From assembly GCF_013409985.1 (NCBI RefSeq), contig NZ_JACCBY010000001.1, positions 558,001 through 622,000 on the forward strand: a stretch of 64,000 bases of DNA. Direction: 5' to 3'. Source of the stretch: Sphingomonas melonis (GTDB lineage: Bacteria; Pseudomonadota; Alphaproteobacteria; Sphingomonadales; Sphingomonadaceae). Shown here piece after piece: positions 56,607-64,000 of the stretch. The notes beneath the pieces are model-generated. The model did not search any database. It was given only the letters and a program-made list of their open reading frames with translations, and was not told the origin of the DNA. The first letter of the stretch is position 1. The number at the start of each line of letters is the position of its first letter. The translations under genes were made by a program, and so were the position numbers.

Positions 56607-57590
56607 TTAGTCCCTTGTACTAGCTGGAGCAAGCTTACCGGCCGCGTCAGCCTCCTTGGTGAATACGAATGCGAAAATGGCATCCTCGACATAGCGCCGC
56701 TGAAATTTGAAGTATGAGAACAAACAAAAGAGATAGAGGGCGCATATGGCAGCATAGCTAGCTAAGTGGGCGATTCGTCCCTCATGGCCAAACATAAGTA
56801 ATCCTGACGGAGGATTGCCCGCCAACATAATCGATATAGTGTAGGCTAGTTCGAACCATGATGCCGTTAACAGGATAAAGCAAATCGATCTAAACAAGCC
56901 AGATATTATAAGGTAGTTGTACATTCTAGTCGTTGCTAAAGGATTGTTGTTAGCTACAATGGCTTCTAGCGCCTTGAACCACTCATGACCCATGTCGAGC
57001 TTAATATCTGCCATGTTGTCGACGGCGAATTTATTTTGCGCTGCAATCATGACCTTCTCAGATACGCGGGTACGATGGTATCCGAACACTTCATAACGAT
57101 AGACGAGGTAGTACGCCAAAAATACAGGAAAGTGGTAGCTAATCCTAACTACGCTACTAAGCCAGCTAGGCCCCCGGTAATGCTCATAAGCGCCGGCGTT
57201 GATGCGTTCTACAATCTTTTCCTTAAATTGCCCTCGCCTGTCCGTGCTGCCTCTAAGTACAGTTGAGCTAGCCTTTCCAAACAAGCTATCCATTAGTTTT
57301 TCGATAAATTCGCTGCCAAGGTATGCAATGATCTGGCCGAGAATGTAGACAGATACGAGCACCGTTAACGATGCAATCAGTGAGACAACAAATTGATCCG
57401 AAAATGCTGGGTCTATCTTGCTAAGTTTTGTAATTAAAGAGCTTTTGGTGTTATGATGCTCGGTAAGGAAAATCTCACCGTAATGCAGCATGAATGGTAG
57501 GGCAAAAAGGCCGCAGCCAAAATAAACTACAATGTCGTAGTTAGCAAATGGTGGCTTGACCAAGTCCTTGACCGATTCAATGCCTGCCAT
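56607..57590 (-). CDS. Orphan low-GC membrane protein of unknown function
   Basis: This 327-residue protein has about five hydrophobic segments, at roughly 19-40, 68-92, 150-170, 225-262 (probably two) and 275-296. A basic cytoplasmic loop lies in the middle (VLRGSTDRRGQFKEKIVERI). A GGGGGG ribosome site precedes the ATG. GC content is about 45%, far below the ~70% of the surroundings, and no family is recognised. The gene stands alone between a toxin-antitoxin pair and topA, which suggests horizontal acquisition. It may be a defence-island or phage-derived membrane gene, but nothing in the sequence proves it. Confidence 0.65.
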   Translation of the reverse strand: MAGIESVKDLVKPPFANYDIVVYFGCGLFALPFMLHYGEIFLTEHHNTKSSLITKLSKIDPAFSDQFVVSLIASLTVLVSVYILGQIIAYLGSEFIEKLMDSLFGKASSTVLRGSTDRRGQFKEKIVERINAGAYEHYRGPSWLSSVVRISYHFPVFLAYYLVYRYEVFGYHRTRVSEKVMIAAQNKFAVDNMADIKLDMGHEWFKALEAIVANNNPLATTRMYNYLIISGLFRSICFILLTASWFELAYTISIMLAGNPPSGLLMFGHEGRIAHLASYAAICALYLFCLFSYFKFQRRYVEDAIFAFVFTKEADAAGKLAPASTRD

Positions 57591-58140
57591 GCTGACCCCC
57601 CGTAAAGCTGCCGAGTTGATCGGCTTATTCCTCAGTGCAAATGCTAGGTGTTGCTGAGGCGTGTGCTATTCAATACCGAGGTGGCCGCGGTCTGAAAATG
57701 GGACAGATATGCGAGAGAGTAGCTGCGATAAGGTGAGGACGTTTTACCCAGTATACCCGGTCAAGCCTGCCCTCACACGGATATGAAATGCCTGCCCTAC
57801 CTGCATCATCGCGCGTAGTTCCCCATTCCTGCATGACGTGTCACAGTAGCTGGATCATGGCTGGATAACGCTGTCCAGAATAACCAAGCGAGCGCAAGGC
57901 CACCGCAGACGTCGGCAAAGGCTAGTATTCGCCAGAACCGCCCGTGCCGAGCTTCTCGAAGCACGGTGGCGCCTGCCCTTCGACAGGCTCAGGGCGAACG
58001 GGTGAGGGGTGGTTCGACCGGCCGATGACGGGGATCGTCATCGACGCAGCCGTCCCGACCGGATCATGCGGGTCGCAGCGGCTGCGGCTGGAGGGCGCAT
58101 GCTCGGCGGTAAGGGGGGGAGGCGAACCTCCCCCCGTGCG
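57591..58140. other. Gene-free 550-bp gap with a REP element
   Basis: No convincing coding region or RNA gene was seen. The first ~370 bases are lower-GC and continuous with the orphan membrane gene. At the 3' end a family C REP arm (GCCCTTCGACAGGCTCAGGG, 57975-58000) pairs loosely with CGTGCCGAGCTTCTCG near 57942-57966. The GC shift back to normal occurs here, so it marks the island boundary. Confidence 0.5.
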
Positions 58141-60741
58141 TCACTCCGCCGCGGCTTTCTTCGCGGCCGGCTTCTTCGCCGGCGCCTTCTTGGCCGCCGC
58201 GGGCTTTGCCGCCGCGGTCTTCGTCGCCGCCTTGGCCGCGGGCTTCTTCGCCGCCGCCTTCTTGGCGGGCGCCTTCTTCTTCTTCGGCGGGGCGGCGGCG
58301 GCGCGGTCGTCGATCAGTTGCACCGCCTCCTCCAGCGTCAGCGCCTCGGGCGTGATCGACTTGGGCAGGGTCGCGTTGGTCTCTCCGTCGGTGACATAGG
58401 GGCCGTAGCGCCCCTCCATCAGCTTGATCTCCGCCTCGGTGCGCGGATGCTTGCCGAGCTCCTTGAGCGGCGCGCGCGCGGCGCCGCGCGCCGGACGGCC
58501 ACCGCCCGCCGCCGCCTCGGCGAGCTTGACCACCGCGGCGTTCATCCCCGTCTCGAACACGTCGGCGGTCGATTGCAGCCGCGCATATTTGCCCGCATGC
58601 GCCAGATACGGCCCGTAGCGGCCGATCGACGCGGTGATCGGTTCGCCCGTCTCCGGGTGGTTGCCGATCGTGCGCGGCAGGCTGAGCAGCTTCAACGCCC
58701 ATTCGAGGTCGAGCTCGCCGGGCAGATCCTTGGGGATCGAGGCGCGCTTGGCCTCCTTGCCCTCGCCGAGCTGGATATAGGGGCCGAACCGCCCCGACTT
58801 GCGCTCGACTTCCAGGCCCGTCGCCGGGTCCTTGCCGAGCCCCTCGGGGCCGCTGTCGCCCTCCTCGCCGCCGGGCTGCGCGAAGCGGCGGGTGTATTTG
58901 CACTCGGGATAGTTGGAGCAGGCGATGAACGCGCCGAACTTGCCGCCGCGCAGCGCCAGCTTGCCCTGTTCGCACTTGGGGCAGAGCCGCGGGTCCGATC
59001 CGTCCGCCTTGTCGGGGAACAGATAGGGCGCGAGGAACTGGTCGAGCTCGGCGGTGATCGCGCTGGGCTGCTGCTCCATCACCTCGTTGGTGCGCGGCTT
59101 GAAGTCGCGCCAGAAGGCTTCGAGCACCGCCTGCCATTGCGCGCGGCCGCCCGAGACGTCGTCGAGCTCCTCCTCCAGCTCGGCGGTATAGTCGAAGCCG
59201 ACATATTTCTCGAAGAAGCGTTCGAGGAAGGCGGTGACGAGACGGCCGCTTTCCTCGGCGAAGAAGCGGTTCTTCTCGACGCGCACATAGGCGCGGTCCT
59301 TCAGCGTCTTGATGATCGAGGCATAGGTCGACGGACGGCCGATGCCGAGCTCCTCCATCCGCTTGACGAGGCTCGCCTCGGAGAAGCGCGGCGGCGGCTG
59401 GGTGAAATGCTGTTCGGCGTCGACCGCCTTCTTGGCGGGGGCATCGCCCTCGCGCAGGCGGGGCAGGCGGCGCGCCTCCTCGTCCTGCGTATCGTCGCTG
59501 CCTTCCTCGTAGAGCGCGAGGAAGCCGGGGAAGAGCACGACCTGGCCGGTCGCGCGCAGCACGTTGCGGCCGGTGCCGTCGGCCATCTCGACGGTGGTGC
59601 GCTCCATCCGCGCCGACGCCATCTGGCTGGCGAGCGCGCGCTTCCAGATCAGCTCGTACAGCCGCGCATGATCGCCCGAGCCGACGCGGTCCTTGGCGAA
59701 ATCGGTCGGGCGGATCGCCTCGTGCGCTTCCTGCGCGTTCTTCGCCTTGGTCTGGTACTGGCGCGGCGAATCGGGGACGTAGCTCGCGTCATAGCGGTTG
59801 GCGACGGCGAGGCGCGCGGCGGAGATGGCGCTGCCGTCCATCTGCACGCCGTCGGTCCGCATATAGGTGATCGCGCCGTCCTCGTAGAGCCCCTGCGCGA
59901 TGCGCATCGTGTGATCGGCGGAGAAGCCGAGCTTGCGCGCCGCCTCCTGCTGCAGCGTCGAGGTGGTGAAGGGCGGCGGCGGGTTGCGCGTCGCCGGCTT
60001 GGTCTCGACGGTCTGGACCGAGAAGCGGCCGTCCTCGACCGCGGCCTTGGCCTTCAGCGCGTCGCCCTCAGTGCCGATCGACAGGCGGTCGAGCTTCTTG
60101 CCGTCCCATTGCACGAGGCGCGCGACGAAGGGCGTGCCGTCCTGCTCCATCTGCGCGGTGACCGACCAATATTCCTGCGCCCGGAACGCCTCGATCTCGC
60201 GCTCGCGGCCGACGATCAGGCGCAGCGCGACCGACTGGACGCGGCCGGCCGACTTGGCGCCGGGCAGCTTGCGCCACAGCACCGGCGAGAGCGTGAAGCC
60301 GACGAGATAGTCGAGCGCGCGGCGGGCGCGATAGGCGTCGATGAGGTCGGTATCGAGCTCGCGCGGCGCCTTCATCGCGGCGAGGATCGCGGGCTTGGTG
60401 ATCGCGTTGAAGGTGACGCGCTGGACGTCCTTGGGCAGCGCCTTGCGGCCGCGCAGCACCTCCTGCACGTGCCAGCTGATCGCCTCGCCCTCGCGATCGG
60501 GGTCGGTGGCGAGGATCAGGCGGTCGGCGGTCTTCGACAGGTCGGCGATCGCTTTGAGCTGCTTGGACTTATCCGCGTAATTCTCCCACTCCATCGCAAA
60601 ATTCTCGTCCGGGTTCACCGAGCCGTCGCGCGCCGGCAGATCGCGGACATGGCCGTAGGAGGCGAGGACGCGGAAGTCCGAGCCGAGATACTTTTCGATG
60701 GTTTTCGCCTTGGCGGGCGATTCGACGATGACGAGCTGCAT
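58141..60741 (-). CDS. topA: DNA topoisomerase I
   Basis: This 866-residue type IA topoisomerase has the TOPRIM start (MQLVIVESPAKAKTIEKYLG, ATDPDREGEAISWHVQEV) and the catalytic tyrosine in AITYMRTDGVQ (Y293). Zinc-finger-like Cys repeats (RLCPKCEQGKLAL, FIACSNYPECKYTRR) follow. It relaxes negative supercoils. The last ~60 residues are a Lys/Ala/Pro-rich basic tail (KKKKAPAKKAAAKKPAAKAA) coded by near-repeats of a GCCTTCTTGGCC-type unit, which probably adds DNA affinity. It sits upstream of, but apparently separate from, dprA. Confidence 0.97.
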   Translation of the reverse strand: MQLVIVESPAKAKTIEKYLGSDFRVLASYGHVRDLPARDGSVNPDENFAMEWENYADKSKQLKAIADLSKTADRLILATDPDREGEAISWHVQEVLRGRKALPKDVQRVTFNAITKPAILAAMKAPRELDTDLIDAYRARRALDYLVGFTLSPVLWRKLPGAKSAGRVQSVALRLIVGREREIEAFRAQEYWSVTAQMEQDGTPFVARLVQWDGKKLDRLSIGTEGDALKAKAAVEDGRFSVQTVETKPATRNPPPPFTTSTLQQEAARKLGFSADHTMRIAQGLYEDGAITYMRTDGVQMDGSAISAARLAVANRYDASYVPDSPRQYQTKAKNAQEAHEAIRPTDFAKDRVGSGDHARLYELIWKRALASQMASARMERTTVEMADGTGRNVLRATGQVVLFPGFLALYEEGSDDTQDEEARRLPRLREGDAPAKKAVDAEQHFTQPPPRFSEASLVKRMEELGIGRPSTYASIIKTLKDRAYVRVEKNRFFAEESGRLVTAFLERFFEKYVGFDYTAELEEELDDVSGGRAQWQAVLEAFWRDFKPRTNEVMEQQPSAITAELDQFLAPYLFPDKADGSDPRLCPKCEQGKLALRGGKFGAFIACSNYPECKYTRRFAQPGGEEGDSGPEGLGKDPATGLEVERKSGRFGPYIQLGEGKEAKRASIPKDLPGELDLEWALKLLSLPRTIGNHPETGEPITASIGRYGPYLAHAGKYARLQSTADVFETGMNAAVVKLAEAAAGGGRPARGAARAPLKELGKHPRTEAEIKLMEGRYGPYVTDGETNATLPKSITPEALTLEEAVQLIDDRAAAAPPKKKKAPAKKAAAKKPAAKAATKTAAAKPAAAKKAPAKKPAAKKAAAE

Positions 60742-60870
60742 GGCGGTTCAATAGCGTCCTTACGTGTACGCGCGAGGGTGGCGAGCGGTCGGGGCAGCCG
60801 TCAAGTCGGGGCCGCGGGGCAAAAGGTCAACGGGGCCGGGGCCGGAGGCAGTGGCGCCCATGCCGCGGGG

Positions 60871-61950
60871 TCAGGCGGTCAGGCTGACCCGGCCGCCGGC
60901 ATGCCGCTCGATCCGGCCGGCGAGTTCGAGTTCGAGCAGCACCGTCTGCACGATCGCGGGGGCGAGATCGCTCTGGCGGACCAGTTCGTCGACTGGCACC
61001 GGCACCGGCCCGAGCAGGCCGGCGAGGCGGGCGCGCTCGCCATCGGTCGCGTCGGCGGGCGGCGCGGCGGCATAGGGCGACGGCGGCGTGCGGACGGCGC
61101 GCGGATCGATCGGGCGGAGCTGTTCGAGCACGTCGGCGGCGGTCTGGATCAGCGTCGCGCCGTCGCGGATCAGCTGGTTGCAACCCTGCGCGCGCGGGTC
61201 GAGCGGGCTGCCGGGCACGGCCATGACCTCGCGCCCCATCTCGCCGGCGAGCCGCGCGGTGATCAGCGAGCCGGAGCGCGGCGCCGCCTCGACCACCACG
61301 GTGCCGAGCGCGAGGCCGGCGATGATCCGGTTGCGCGCCGGAAAGTGGCGGGCGAGCGGCTGCGTCCCCGGCGGCTGTTCGGCGACGAGCAGCGCGGTGT
61401 CGGCGATGTCCTCCTGCAAGGCGGCATTCTCGGGCGGGAAGGCGATGTCGAGGCCGCTGGCGATCACGCCGATCGTGCGCGGCAGCGCGCCGACATGCGC
61501 CGCGGTGTCGATACCGCGGGCGAGCCCGGAGACGATCGTCGCGCCCTCCGCCGCGAGATCGTGCGCAAGGCTGCGGGCGAAGCGGCATGCGGCGGCCGAG
61601 GCGTTGCGCGCGCCGACGATCGCGATCGTGCATGCGTTCGCCAGCGCCAGGTCGCCGCGCACGATCAGCGCGGGCGGGGCGGTGTCGATCCGGGCGAGCA
61701 GCGGCGGATAAGCGGCGTCGTCGAGGAAGAGATAGCGCCCGCTGAGCCGCGCGGTCGCCGCCATCTCGCGCTCGACCGCGGCGGTCTCGGCGATGCGCGG
61801 CGGGGCGCCGCCGCCGCGACGGGCGAGCGTCGGCAGCATGGCGAGCGCCGCCTCGGCGGTGCCGAAGCGGGCGAGGAGCTGGCGATAGGTGACCGGGCCG
61901 ATCCCGGCGGTACGAAGCAGACGGAGACGCGCGACATCGCGCTCAGCCAT
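60871..61950 (-). CDS. dprA: DNA processing protein DprA (Smf)
   Basis: This 359-residue protein has an N-terminal SAM-like helical domain, the extended Rossmann core (IAIVGARNASAAACRFA, IVSGLARGIDTAAH, HFPARNRIIAGLALGT, GSLITARLAGEMGREVMAVPG) and a C-terminal winged helix (about 300-359). It loads RecA onto incoming single-stranded DNA in transformation. The ATG at 61950 overlaps the plsY stop region by 8 bases (61943-61950), so it is coupled to plsY. Confidence 0.94.
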   Translation of the reverse strand: MAERDVARLRLLRTAGIGPVTYRQLLARFGTAEAALAMLPTLARRGGGAPPRIAETAAVEREMAATARLSGRYLFLDDAAYPPLLARIDTAPPALIVRGDLALANACTIAIVGARNASAAACRFARSLAHDLAAEGATIVSGLARGIDTAAHVGALPRTIGVIASGLDIAFPPENAALQEDIADTALLVAEQPPGTQPLARHFPARNRIIAGLALGTVVVEAAPRSGSLITARLAGEMGREVMAVPGSPLDPRAQGCNQLIRDGATLIQTAADVLEQLRPIDPRAVRTPPSPYAAAPPADATDGERARLAGLLGPVPVPVDELVRQSDLAPAIVQTVLLELELAGRIERHAGGRVSLTA

Positions 61951-62614
61951 CGCGGAGCGCATCCGGTTCCGCCGCGTCGCGCTTGCCGCCGATGCGCGGC
62001 TCGGTGCCGGCGAGCAGCCGTTCGACATTGTCGCGATGCTTCCACAGCACGATCGCGGCCAGCGCGAGCAGCAGCATGACGAGGTCGAACCGGCCGAACA
62101 GCGCACCGCTGACCGGCGCGCTCGCCGCCGCGGCGATGCCCGCGACCGACGAGATGCGCAGCGTGGCGAGCAGGCCGAGCCACACGACGGCATAGACCAG
62201 CCCCATCGGCCAGTGCAGCGCGAGGACGATGCCCATCAGCGTCGCGACGCCCTTGCCGCCCTTGAAGCGCAGCCAGACCGGATAGCAATGGCCGATGAAC
62301 GCCGCCGCCGCCGCGATCATGCCGTCGCCGGGGAACAGCCATTCGGCCAGCCACACCGCCGCGGCGCCCTTGGCGAGATCGAGCAGCAGCGTCGCCGCCG
62401 CCAGCCCCTTGCGCCCGGTGCGCAGCACGTTGGTCGCGCCGATATTGCCCGAGCCGATGCTGCGCAGGTCGCCGGCACCGGCGAGGCTGGTAAGGATGAC
62501 GCCGAACGGGATCGAACCCAGCACATAGCCGAGCAGCAGCGCGCACGTCGGCGCGATCCAGAGTATGTGCGTGTGCAAGACTGCCCCGTCCTCCCCGGCC
62601 GACCATAGCGCCAT
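61943..62614 (-). CDS. plsY: Acyl-phosphate:glycerol-3-phosphate acyltransferase PlsY
   Basis: This membrane protein of about 223 residues has the PlsY motifs GYVLGSIPFGVIL, GSGNIGATNVLR and WLRFKGGKGVATLMG, in five hydrophobic helices. It makes lysophosphatidic acid from acyl-phosphate, the first step of membrane lipid synthesis. ATG at 62614 is used; TTG at 62578 after GGAGGA would give the more usual ~211 residues and is a good alternative. The C-terminal tail (PRIGGKRDAAEPDALRDG) is polar and overlaps dprA. Confidence 0.95.
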   Translation of the reverse strand: MALWSAGEDGAVLHTHILWIAPTCALLLGYVLGSIPFGVILTSLAGAGDLRSIGSGNIGATNVLRTGRKGLAAATLLLDLAKGAAAVWLAEWLFPGDGMIAAAAAFIGHCYPVWLRFKGGKGVATLMGIVLALHWPMGLVYAVVWLGLLATLRISSVAGIAAAASAPVSGALFGRFDLVMLLLALAAIVLWKHRDNVERLLAGTEPRIGGKRDAAEPDALRDG

Positions 62615-62692
62615 CACCGGGGCTTCGCCAATGGCCCCTTCATAACTTCGATCAAGGTTGGCGTGCGGCGCGGCGACGGCTTATGGGCGCGG

Positions 62693-63487
62693 ATGATGGA
62701 TGACGCGCCGATCCTGTTCTTCGATTCGGGTGTGGGCGGCCTGTCGGTGGTCGCGCCGACGCGGGCGCTGCTGCCGCGCGCGCCGATCGTCTATACCGCC
62801 GATTCCGCTGGCTTTCCCTATGGCATCAAAAGCGAGGCGGAGATCGCCGCGCGGGTGCCGGCGCTGCTCGGCCGGCTGGTGGAGCGGTATCGGCCGCGGC
62901 TGGTGGTGATCGCGTGCAACACCGCCTCGACGATCGCACTGCCGGTGGTACGCGCGGCGCTCGACGTGCCGGTGGTCGGCACGGTGCCGGCGATCAAGCC
63001 CGCCGCGGCGCTCAGCCGAAGCCGGGTGATCGGCGTGCTCGGCACCGATGCGACGGTCCGCCAGGCCTATGTCGACGATCTCGCGGCGCGGTTCGCGGGC
63101 GATTGCGTCGTGCTGCGCCACGGCTCGGCGGAACTGGTGCGGCTGGCCGAGGCGAAGCTGGCGGGGGAGGCGACCGATCCGGCACGCTATCGCGCGGTCC
63201 TCGCCGGACTGTTCGACCAGCCCGAGGGCGCTGGGATCGACGTGATCGTCAACGCCTGCACGCATTTCCCGCTGGTCCAGGCGGAGCTGGCGGCAGCGGC
63301 GCCGGGGGTGCGGTTCGTCGACGGCGGGCCGGGGATCGCGCGACGGATCGCCTTCCTGACCGAGGGGCAGGGGTGGCCGGCGGGCGAGTCGGTGCATCGC
63401 GCGGTGTTCACGCGGCTGGGCGAGGCGGAGCGGGCGCTGGCGCCGGCGCTGGCGGAGTACGGGATCGGGGCGATCGAGGGGCTGTGA
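62693..63487 (+). CDS. murI: Glutamate racemase
   Basis: This 264-residue enzyme has the racemase signatures: ILFFDSGVGGLSVV (D11), VIACNTASTIALP (catalytic C75) and VIVNACTHFPL (second catalytic C189). It makes D-glutamate for peptidoglycan. The ATG at 62693 is followed by a second ATG, and no strong ribosome site was seen. It is divergent from plsY with a 78-base gap. The second MITE copy begins 43 bases after its stop. Confidence 0.96.
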   Translation: MMDDAPILFFDSGVGGLSVVAPTRALLPRAPIVYTADSAGFPYGIKSEAEIAARVPALLGRLVERYRPRLVVIACNTASTIALPVVRAALDVPVVGTVPAIKPAAALSRSRVIGVLGTDATVRQAYVDDLAARFAGDCVVLRHGSAELVRLAEAKLAGEATDPARYRAVLAGLFDQPEGAGIDVIVNACTHFPLVQAELAAAAPGVRFVDGGPGIARRIAFLTEGQGWPAGESVHRAVFTRLGEAERALAPALAEYGIGAIEGL

Positions 63488-63529
63488 GCCGTACCGGCCG
63501 GCAGGCGGGGCGTCGGCTTTGTTGTCTTA

Positions 63530-63831
63530 GGCGGGATCGACATTCAAGCTTCGGAGATAACGCCGCCCCGGCAGGGCAAGGCTATCGTGTGGACGTTCGC
63601 TTGAGTCCGCCGTCTCCCAATCCCACCCCGTCACCCCGGACGTGTTCCGGGGTCCACTCTGCGGCGAGGGGAAAGGCTTGATGGGGCACCGTTCTCCTGT
63701 GGCTCGGTGGACCCCGGAACGAGTCCGGGGTGACGGGTACCAGGAGGACGCCGACACGAACCTCATCACCGGAGCCATAGGCGATAGCCCTCCCCGGCGA
63801 GAGAGGAATTGGGCTGAATGTCGATCCGGCC
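63530..63831. mobile_element. MITE-like element, copy 2
   Basis: The left end GGCGGGATCGACATTCA (63530-63546) and the right end (63815-63831) are inverted repeats with one mismatch, flanked by TA at 63528-63529 and 63832-63833. It shares most of its 302 bp with the copy at 14100-14403, including the same internal REP-like inverted pair, but not the middle segment. No coding sequence is supported. Confidence 0.8.
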
Positions 63832-63834
63832 TAG

Positions 63835-63921
63835 CGTTCGCCCTGAGCCTGTCGAAGGGCGGTGCCATGGACGGAACGATCGCCTGTGACACGGGCGCTT
63901 CCACAGGCTCCGCGCGAACCG
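63835..63921. repeat. REP-like inverted pair (family C)
   Basis: CGTTCGCCCTGAGCCTGTCG (63835-63860 unit) pairs imperfectly with GCTTCCACAGGCTCCGCGCG (63899-63921). It is placed directly after the second MITE copy and is the same family as 52347 and 57975. No gene is supported in 63922-64000. Confidence 0.6.
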
Positions 63922-64000
63922 TGGCGCGTGGGGCGGGCGTTCCGCTTCCGCCAGCAGCCAGCCCTGCGCCGGTCGAGGGGGCGTGCCGCGCCCACCCCGC

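Noticed and set aside
57591..57960. Search for a tRNA gene or integrase remnant at the island edge
   Set aside because: No cloverleaf sequence, attachment repeat or integrase motif could be recognised.
63922..64000. Possible end of an EAL-domain protein on the minus strand (PAQGWLLAEAE)
   Set aside because: Only a short fragment is visible, with no supporting motif or stop context.

Overview
The window looks like a chromosomal segment of a high-GC alphaproteobacterium, most likely a sphingomonad (Sphingomonas or a close relative). The grounds are the roughly 70% GC coding sequence, TonB-dependent receptors beside carbohydrate-active enzymes, NodT-type outer-membrane lipoproteins with DHA2 pumps, and abundant short palindromic REP-like repeats built on CGTCACCCCGGAC and CGTTCGCCCTGAGC. 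No rRNA, tRNA or CRISPR array was seen.

1-14.1 kb is a carbohydrate-utilisation locus. It holds the 5' end of a TonB-dependent receptor, a FadR-type GntR regulator, a GH35-GH43-GH43 operon, a GH127 plus GH30 operon, and a divergent GH2 beta-galactosidase. The mix of beta-galactosidases, GH43, GH127 (beta-L-arabinofuranosidase) and GH30 endo-beta-1,6-galactanase-like enzymes points to arabinogalactan-type side chains. The GH30 gene carries a frameshift. An ATGT-N3-ACAT motif upstream of the receptor, the GH35 operon and the GH2 gene is a candidate operator for the regulator. A lower-GC aspartic protease/PDZ gene interrupts the locus. A 304-bp MITE-like element abuts the GH2 stop codon and has a second copy at 63.5 kb.

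14.5-29 kb holds a TonB-dependent receptor next to a PhoD phosphatase, two lipoprotein or secreted proteins, an AcvB/VirJ-like hydrolase grouped with the lysyl-phosphatidylglycerol synthase MprF, a CitE-like lyase, an ArsR-SRPBCC pair with a perfect palindromic operator, a ClpP paralogue, and a soluble PAS-GAF hybrid histidine kinase.

27.7-51.2 kb holds two separate EmrAB-NodT type tripartite pumps (the second led by a MarR repressor), a GH130-GH13-GT4 operon, a TorF-like porin, a SulP-carbonic anhydrase pair, and an OmpR-type two-component system. It also holds an unusual 830-residue fusion of a DegT-type aminotransferase with an FAD-dependent oxidoreductase, translationally coupled to a GT2 glycosyltransferase. 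A 3 x 314-bp tandem array fills the gap between the first pump and the GT4 gene.

51.4-64 kb holds valine-catabolism genes (mmsB, acyl-CoA dehydrogenase, mmsA), a FitAB/VapBC-type toxin-antitoxin pair, a low-GC orphan membrane protein, and housekeeping genes topA, dprA, plsY and murI. It ends in the second MITE copy and a REP element.
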